A DNA stretch of 64,000 nucleotides, taken from Mycoplasma bradburyae. Its GTDB lineage: Bacteria; Bacillota_I; Bacilli_A; Mycoplasmatales; Mycoplasmoidaceae. Each line of letters begins with the position of its first letter. Position 1 is the stretch's first letter. Made by a program: the position numbers and the translations under genes. Location: assembly GCF_024338845.1 (NCBI RefSeq), contig NZ_CP101414.1, positions 744,001 to 808,000 on the forward strand. Reading direction: 5' to 3'. The notes below the pieces were generated by a model. It worked only from the letters and a program-made list of their open reading frames with translations. It was not told the DNA's origin and searched no databases. Shown here one piece after another: positions 57,888 through 64,000 of the stretch.

Positions 57888-58015
57888 TTGTATATTTTTT
57901 TTAATCCTTGGGTATGAAAATTGACTTATTTATTTTCTGATTAATTAATTTTGAATTTTAATTAGATTAGATAAAGCAAATATGTCTTGTATATTTTACC
58001 ATTTTGTTCTGTTTT

Positions 58016-58045
58016 TTGAAGCTTAAAATTCTTGTTTTATATAAT
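58016..58045 (+). promoter_or_regulatory. Probable asnA promoter
   Basis: TTGAAG (58016-58021) and a consensus TATAAT (58040-58045), spacer 18 nt, 44 nt before the asnA ATG. It lies in the divergent gap (57888-58089) with rpsF, whose own promoter I could not identify. Confidence 0.6.
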
Positions 58046-58089
58046 TTACCTGCAACACAAATAATAAAAATATAGAAAAAAGTATAAAA

Positions 58090-59073
58090 ATGAAAAAGTT
58101 AACGCTGCTAGAAACAGAACTAGCGATTAAATATATTAAAGATTTATTTCAAAATGCTTTAGCAAATAAATTGAATTTAGTAAGAGTAAGCGCTCCATTA
58201 ATTGTATCTTCTGATTCAGGATTAAATGACAATTTAAATGGATGGGAATCACCAGTATCGTTTAAATCTAAAACTAATGGCGTTAATTGTCAGATTGTGC
58301 AATCTTTAGCAAAATGAAAGAGATATTCAATAGCTAAATACAACATTCCTTTACATCAAGGTTTGTACACTGATATGAATGCGATTAGAATGGATGAAGT
58401 TTTAGATGAAACTCATTCAATGTATGTCGATCAATGAGATTGAGAATTAAGAATAGATGAAAATGATCGTAACATTGAATTTTTAAAATCGACCGTTAAT
58501 AAAATTTATAGTGTAATTAAGGAATGTCAATTAAAAATTAATGAAAAATACGGTATTTTTAGCGAAAAAGACTTATTACCAGAATCTATTTATTTTATAA
58601 CCACACAAGAATTATTAGATTTATATCCCGATAAAACTCCATCTGAAAGAGAGCAGCTAATTTGCGAAAAAGAAAAAGCAGTTTTTATTATGCAAGTTGG
58701 TAAAAAACTTTCAAATAACGATATTCATGATGGTCGTTCACCTGATTATGATGATTGATCATTAAACGGTGATATTTTAGTTTACAACCCTAAATCTAAA
58801 AAATCACTAGAACTTTCTTCAATGGGTATTCGTGTAAATAAAGAAGTATTAATTAAACAGCTAGAAGAATCTAAACAAACAGAAAGATTAGAACTAATGT
58901 TTCATAAAAAGCTTATCAACGGCGAATTACACCAAACTGTAGGCGGAGGGATTGGTCAATCTAGATTATGTTATTTCTTCTTGCAAAAAGATCACATTGG
59001 AGAAGTGCAAGCTTCACAATGATCTGATGATGTATTAGAAGAAGCTAAGAGAAAAGGGATTGAATTACTTTAG
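58090..59073 (+). CDS. asnA: Aspartate-ammonia ligase (asparagine synthetase A)
   Basis: 327 residues from ATG 58090 to TAG 59073 (UGA = Trp), the family length. [94 protein letters not shown] and [25 protein letters not shown] are typical AsnA blocks, with the class II synthetase-like motif 3 Arg in GIGQSRL. It makes asparagine from aspartate, ammonia and ATP. M. genitalium lacks this gene, from memory. It is convergent with, and overlaps by 4 nt, the gene downstream, and its terminator lies inside that gene. Confidence 0.97.
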
Positions 59074-60458
59074 TAAATTCTTACTAAATTTTCGTTAAAA
59101 AATCTACCAGTTAAAGACTCCTTAGACTGATCGGTCTTAGGAGCTTTTTTTATATTAAATCATTCGGTTTTACCGTTAATTTCTTTTTCTATTGCTGTAA
59201 GTTTAATCACAAAACCAAGGGTATCTCTAGTAGATGATTGATAAGTTGTAGCGCCTACACCGAAAACTATATTGTTAGATGAGTATTTTTGTTTTTCAAG
59301 TTCTTGTAAAATCATTTCGCTTCTAGCTAATGTAATAGCGTCGCCATAAATAATACCAACTTTTTCATTAAGTTCTCTGTATCCTTTTGAATTAATCTTG
59401 CTTCCAAAGTGGTGATCTAAATAATGAATTGTCCCTCAAGTAGATTTGTCGTTAGGATCGTAATTTTTACCACAAATAACTTCGATAGGATCTCCGCTAT
59501 CTGGTCTTACAACTAATTTTCCTTTTCTTGATAAGATTTTTTCTTTATAATTTGGCAATATGTTATCTAAAACATTTCAGATATCTCAAGAATCGACAAC
59601 TAAAGATAAAATACCGTCCTTAAATATATCTAATAATCGTTCGTATGTTTGAGCTTCTTGTTCTTCACCATCAGCACACATAACGCTATGTTCAGAAGCT
59701 ATAACAGATTCAGCATTGTTACCACCAAGAATTGAATCACTTCCATTAAAGTATTGTAAGTGAGCATTAGCTGAATAAATAGATGATTTAAAAGAACTCA
59801 TTCCACGCATTGAAAAATCGTGACATTGATATTTAACAAAATCATCAAAATCTGCTGTTTTTACCGCATATTTTGAACATAAATCATAAAATTCTCTTGC
59901 AATTGTTAACGATGTTTGGTATTGTCATATATTTTGCAAAATAATAGTTTCAAAATAATTAATTAATCAAACATATTTTTTATTAATACCTTCTTCGCCG
60001 CATATCGTCAATAATGGTTCGTTAAAGTTAATATATTGATCAGATTTTCTTACCGAAATAATTATTGGTAGTCTTTTGTGTTCGTTTGCGTATTTCGATA
60101 CATCTATTAACGCTTTTGTAAAATCATCGCTGAATTCTTTGTTACTAAAAACGCTATATAATTTATTTCTTATTAAGTTTTTAATTTCGTCATCTTTTTC
60201 GTTATACATTTCAATTAATGAATATACGAAACGATCGATGATATCACACACAACTTTAGTTGTTAATTCAGCATTTCATGCGTGAGTTGTAATATTTTTT
60301 AATGATGTTTTTCTTGCTGTTAGTGTTGAAAATAGATTAGTTGTATTTTTAGGATACATTAATCTATGACATAACTTATAAGCATCGACAGGTATTAAAT
60401 TAACTAAATGCTCGTTTATTTCGTCTGAAACTAACACGTTTTTTTCGTGTTTTAACAT
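59070..60458 (-). CDS. Nicotinamide phosphoribosyltransferase-like enzyme
   Basis: 462 residues from ATG 60458 to TAA 59070 (UGA = Trp). The sequence follows the NAMPT (NadV) branch: PVDAYKLCHRLMYPKN (family 'DSYKVTHYKQYP'), CHDFSMRGMSS, SEHSVMCADG, LSLVVDSWDIWNVLDNILP, KLVVRPDSGDPIEVICG (phosphoribosyl-binding), GIIYGDAITLARSEMILQEL, and IVFGVGATTYQSSTRDTLGFVIK. It would make NMN from nicotinamide and PRPP; annotation as nicotinate phosphoribosyltransferase is the alternative. With prs and nadD in this window it forms an NAD salvage route. Its last 25 codons contain, on the other strand, the asnA terminator. Confidence 0.9.
59118..59150 (+). terminator. asnA intrinsic terminator, inside the convergent gene
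   Basis: CTCCTTAGAC and GTCTTAGGAG form a perfect 10-bp stem with a 6-nt loop, followed by CTTTTTTT on the plus strand, 44 nt after the asnA stop. It is wholly within the coding sequence of the minus-strand NAMPT-like gene, where it encodes KAPKTDQSKES. Confidence 0.88.
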
Positions 60459-60500
60459 ATTGATTTTTATCTTCTATTATTATTATAATAACTTTAAATT

Positions 60501-61343
60501 ATGAATAGAGCATTTAAGAACGTTGACATTAACCATTTAAAGGTTATTAAAAACATCAACAAAGGAGCGAAGGTCGATTTGATATTCTGTCATGGTTTAG
60601 CTACAGAACCTGGCATGCATTATAAAATCGTTAAAGAACTAAGTAATGTTAATCATTATGACTTGGGTTTTCCTGGTCATATTGATACAGATTTTAAATT
60701 TACAATGAAGGAGTTAAACGTTGATTATTTTTCAAAACTTTTAGCTATTTTTATTAAACAAAATCCTGATTTAAAAAACATTATTTTAGTCGGTCATTCA
60801 TTGGGTTGTGCCGTTATTGTTTTCGCTCTTAAACATCTAACTAAAAACGAAAAAGAACGTATCAAGAAGATTGTTTTAAACGCTCCATTAACAATCAACA
60901 CTTTACTTACTGCGCTACATTTCACAAAATACTTTACTAGTGATGCCAATAAAATAAACGATGTTGGTATCGAAAAATTTTTTAAAGATTTATTTTATGA
61001 TCCTAAGAAATATCTAAAAGAATTTAATCAATGGTTTGATTTAGATTTTTACAAAAAACATCAAACAGAGCAAAAAAAATTAGCATTAACTTTACTTAAT
61101 CCTGATATGATAAGAAGGATAATCAGCGCTTATCATTCAGAAAAGAAATATGAAAACTTTACTTTTATAACTGCTGATAAAGATCGTTTAGTACCATTCA
61201 CAATGATCAGACATTATATAAAGAATTTTTTTAAAGATGCTAAACATATTGAAATAAAAAATGGTGGGCATGCATTCATTCTAGAACACAAAGACACTTA
61301 TATTGAAATATTAAAGGAAATTATTCAAAATGCAAAATCTTAA
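60501..61343 (+). CDS. Alpha/beta hydrolase
   Basis: 280 residues from ATG 60501 to TAA 61343. Alpha/beta-hydrolase features: the oxyanion strand VDLIFCHGLATEPGMHY, nucleophile elbow LVGHSLGCAVIVF (Ser near 103), the acid in ITADKDRLVPFTM, and the catalytic His in KNGGHAFILEHKD. Substrate unknown; mycoplasma homologues include lipases, esterases and the MG_310/MG_020-type hydrolases. It diverges from the NAMPT-like gene with a 42-nt gap, and overlaps the next gene by 14 nt. Confidence 0.92.
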   Translation: MNRAFKNVDINHLKVIKNINKGAKVDLIFCHGLATEPGMHYKIVKELSNVNHYDLGFPGHIDTDFKFTMKELNVDYFSKLLAIFIKQNPDLKNIILVGHSLGCAVIVFALKHLTKNEKERIKKIVLNAPLTINTLLTALHFTKYFTSDANKINDVGIEKFFKDLFYDPKKYLKEFNQWFDLDFYKKHQTEQKKLALTLLNPDMIRRIISAYHSEKKYENFTFITADKDRLVPFTMIRHYIKNFFKDAKHIEIKNGGHAFILEHKDTYIEILKEIIQNAKS

Positions 61344-61698
61344 AACCTATATTGAAAAATTAAAGGATTTATTATCTAATATTGATCTTGAAAAATTAAT
61401 TAATAACTATAACAAAATTATGGATAAATCAATGCATACTAGAATCATGTATGACGATGATGAATATGCAGAAATCGATTTTTTTGAAAAGCAAATCGAG
61501 GGTGAGATTGAATTTATAAAAACTAAGTTAATTCAAGAGGTTGACGAATATATTCAGGATATTCTTAAAACTAAGTTTAGTGACGAAAAAAAATTAGCGC
61601 TATTACATGATCATTTTTATAATCTGACTCAAGCAATAGCGCTAACTAAAAACATTAGTTTTAAACGCTTAAATAAATTATTAAACGAAGAATATTAA
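61330..61698 (+). CDS. Small helical protein, unknown function
   Basis: 122 residues, ATG 61330 to TAA 61698, overlapping the hydrolase by 14 nt and so probably translationally coupled. The sequence is charged and helical with heptad-like stretches (YIEKLKDLLSNIDLEKLINNYNKI; FEKQIEGEIEFIKTKLIQEVDEYIQDILKTKF). A polar acidic patch, YDDDEYAEID, lies near residue 42. No signal or membrane span. The stop TTAA is shared in antisense with the stop of the HAD gene downstream. No family recognised. Confidence 0.8.
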   Translation: MQNLKTYIEKLKDLLSNIDLEKLINNYNKIMDKSMHTRIMYDDDEYAEIDFFEKQIEGEIEFIKTKLIQEVDEYIQDILKTKFSDEKKLALLHDHFYNLTQAIALTKNISFKRLNKLLNEEY

Positions 61699-62567
61699 AG
61701 TACAAACAATTCGATTGCATCCGCAACGACTTGAGATGCTTTAACATCAAGAATATTTGTTGCGTTATTTTGCACTTCTTTGTGGGATGATTCAAGCGTT
61801 ACACTAAGCCCTGTAACTTTGAACATCGAAATATCATTAAATGAATCACCAATACTTAAAGTGTTTTTAAGATCTTTTTTTAATATTTTATTTAACTCTA
61901 GAATTGCGTTTCCCTTTGAAGTGTTTTCAGAGTTTAATTCAAAAGCCATTGGCGAAACAATTACGCAATCACTAGCTTCAAGTTTTGTTAGGTTAAGAAA
62001 CTTCGCTAAATATTCTGTAATATCTTCTTTAATCGCTTTTTTACCGTAAAAGAAGATTAACTTAATTAAATCATCGTGAGCATTTAAATCATCGGTTTCG
62101 ATGTAATTATTATCTGTAAATGATCCTTCATAAGCTGTTAATTCTTCTATAAGTTTCTTATTATGTTTTTTATTCTTATCATAGACATAAATATTATTAT
62201 TTAAATCGTATGATAATACAAGACAATCATCTGTAATGTTTTTAAATTCATCCATGAATTCCATTACAGTTGTTTTTACTTTTTTAGTTAAATAATTATT
62301 CTTAATAATCTTATCTTCAACTAAGTCGTAAATGATAGCGCCATTACAAGCTATAATATAACGCGTTTGTGAAGAAAGATCATATTTTTTTAATAGATTA
62401 ACTACATCGGATTGTTTACGACCAGTAGCAATCGTGAATGATATATTTTTACCTGGTAATTTTTCTATAGCTCTAATAGCTTCAGGATCAACAATATGTT
62501 CGTTGTTTTCGTAACGGATAAGTGTACCATCTAGGTCACTAATTACTCACTCAATATTGTTTTTCAT
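61695..62567 (-). CDS. Cof-type HAD phosphatase
   Basis: 290 residues from ATG 62567 to TAA 61695. HAD motif I WVISDLDGTLI (Asp10 nucleophile, Asp12), motif II FTIATGRKQSDV, a Cof-type C2 cap in the middle, motif III Lys in the SKGNAILELNKIL segment, and motif IV LSIGDSFNDISMFKV. Such enzymes dephosphorylate sugar phosphates or flavin/pyridoxal phosphates; the substrate here cannot be told. Its ATG lies 2 nt after the pta stop, so the genes are co-transcribed. Confidence 0.93.
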
Positions 62568-62569
62568 TA

Positions 62570-63553
62570 TTATTTATTAGCTACAGCTTGACTAGCAGTT
62601 ATAATAGCAACTGAATAAATTTCGTTAGCGCTAGCGCCACGACTTAAATCATTAACTGGTTTAGCTAATCCTGTAAGAATTGGACCGATCGCTTCATATC
62701 CACCTAGGCGTTGTGCGATTTTGTAACCAATGTTACCAGCATCAATGTTAGGGAAAACAAAAGTGTTAGCGCCCTTTTCTCAATCTAATTTAGGAGCTTT
62801 TTGTTTTCTTACTTCTTCAACATAAGCAGCATCAAATTGCATAGGACCACAGATTGAAGCTAATTTTCCGATTTCAGATTCTTCTAGTAATTTTGTAGCT
62901 TCTTTAACTTTATCAACTGATTCACCAGCACCTGAATTAAGTGTTGAATAACTTAACATTGCTAAGTTAATTTTTTCAGTTTGTAATACTTGCTTACTAA
63001 ACTTAATAGTTGATTTAGCAATTTCAGCTAATTCTTCAGATGTTGGATAAAGATTAATAGCACAATCAGTGAACACTAATCTTTCTTCACCTTTTTCTAA
63101 AACCATTACCGAACCAACGATCTTTTCACCTTCAGCAGTTTTAATGATTTGTAAAGCAGGTTTTAATGTATCTTTTGTAGTATATTCTTTACCACAAACT
63201 TCACCATCAACTTCTTCAAGTTTAACTAATAAAGCAGCTAGAACATTAGGTTTCTTAACTTCTTCTTGAGCTACTTCTAGAGTCATACCTTTCTTTTCAC
63301 GTAATTTAAATAAGTATGTAGCATACTTAGATAAATCCATTTTTTCTATTACGTAGCGTCTGATTCTAGGATCGAAATCAGCAGGTATTTCATCGATTGT
63401 TCTAAAAATTAAAACTGGTTTAACAAGTTTTTCTGCAACTAACTTTTTAGCAGCTTCTTGAACATATGGATGTCATCCTTCTACTAAAAGGATTTCAGGT
63501 GTTTTTTTAGATTCTTTAATCTTATTTTTAAGTTCTTCAATTAATATACTCAT
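62570..63553 (-). CDS. pta: Phosphate acetyltransferase
   Basis: 327 residues from ATG 63553 ([26 protein letters not shown]) to TAA 62570 (UGA = Trp), the size of short bacterial Pta. Conserved parts: [126 protein letters not shown]. It converts acetyl-CoA to acetyl phosphate for ATP formation by acetate kinase (ackA, not in this window). Confidence 0.97.
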
Positions 63554-63581
63554 AGTCTTACATTTTAAAAATTATAAAAAA

Positions 63582-64000
63582 TTATTTTTTTTCGTAGTTC
63601 AGTTTAGTAATTTTAGATAAAGAAATGTCTTTATAAAAATTCATGTAAGTTGCATTAAGGTCAATTGCGTTACCTTTATTTAAATAACCTTTTTGATTAG
63701 CATACAACTTAATAAAATCATTAAAGTCTTCAAGTAATTCAGAATTGCCAGATCATTCTATCATCTGTTTTGGATAATGTTTAATTAGATATTTATAACC
63801 AAAATCCAAAACCTCTTGCATTGGTATAACTTCTAAATTGATTAAGTTTAATAAACTAAGTTTAGCACCTAGTTCAAAATCATCAATTTTTTTATACAAC
63901 ACCCCAGGAGTGTCGTACAAGGTGAAATTTTTATTTAATTTAACAAAGGTTTGACGTTTAGTAACTCCAGCTTTATTTTCGACTTTGTTATGGTTTTTTT
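63582..64000 (-). CDS. rbgA: Ribosome biogenesis GTPase RbgA/YlqF, C-terminal part
   Basis: About 139 residues at the right window edge, ending at TAA 63582; the 5' part with the permuted G4 and G1 motifs lies outside. KAGVTKRQTFVKLNKNFTLYDTPGVLYKK gives the G2 and G3 (DTPG) motifs in the RbgA pattern, followed by LGAKLSLLNLINLEVIPMQEVLDFGYKYLIKHYP, the typical all-helical C-terminal domain. RbgA is needed for late 50S assembly. It ends 28 nt upstream of pta. Confidence 0.9.

Overview
The window is AT-rich, gene-dense DNA from a mollicute that reads UGA as tryptophan. Nearly every recognisable protein (ValS, ParC, ParE, GatA, GatB, DnaB, ThyA, Pta and others) is cut at TGA under the standard code and becomes full length when TGA is Trp. 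The gene set and several gene orders resemble, from memory, the Mycoplasma pneumoniae / genitalium / gallisepticum group: rpsF-ssb-rpsR-rplI-dnaB-lipoprotein-ung-gatCAB, comEC-holA, and valS-engB-UPF0154-glycosyltransferase. The AT-rich base composition and the presence of asnA make a M. gallisepticum-like species a reasonable guess, not a proven one. I found no rRNA, tRNA, CRISPR array, insertion sequence or prophage.

Layout. 1-12.9 kb, minus strand: an MFS permease cut by the window edge, lepA, three tandem paralogous membrane proteins, and two tandem paralogous giant lipoproteins of about 1,150-1,210 residues. 12.9-23.7 kb, minus: an ECF-type S component, a four-helix membrane protein, holA, a channel-only ComEC, valS, engB, UPF0154, a transketolase-like protein that has lost its catalytic residues, and a family-2 glycosyltransferase. 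23.8-26.5 kb: a Y-family polymerase (+) facing RNase M5 and PRPP synthetase (-). 26.5-30.1 kb is sparser: a small TM2 protein missed by ordinary ORF calling, a (TA)11 tract in its probable promoter, two tiny doubtful ORFs, and a BMP/PnrA-type lipoprotein. 30.1-31.9 kb (+): thyA, then a fused dihydrofolate reductase-dCMP deaminase.

32.0-39.3 kb, minus: parE-parC-yqeH-nadD/yqeK-pfs, closely packed with short overlaps. 39.3-44.1 kb: HU, an 810-residue type I membrane protein, a non-coding gap, and an Asn/Pro/Gln-rich protein with C-terminal helices. 44.2-57.9 kb, minus: ruvB-ruvA, an EzrA-like protein, gatB-gatA, a membrane domain joined in frame to GatC, ung, a lipoprotein, dnaB, rplI, rpsR, ssb, rpsF. 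58-64 kb: asnA (+) facing a nicotinamide phosphoribosyltransferase-like gene (-), an alpha/beta hydrolase and a small helical protein (+), then a Cof-type HAD phosphatase, pta and a 5'-truncated rbgA (-).

Functional links. Dedicated dTMP synthesis: dCMP deaminase makes dUMP, ThyA methylates it, DHFR recycles folate. NAD salvage: Prs makes PRPP, the NAMPT-like enzyme makes the mononucleotide, NadD adenylates it. Glu-tRNA(Gln) amidation: GatCAB. The most unusual items are the membrane-GatC fusion, the DHFR-dCMP deaminase fusion, the degenerate transketolase inside a housekeeping operon, and the repeat-containing promoter of the TM2 gene.
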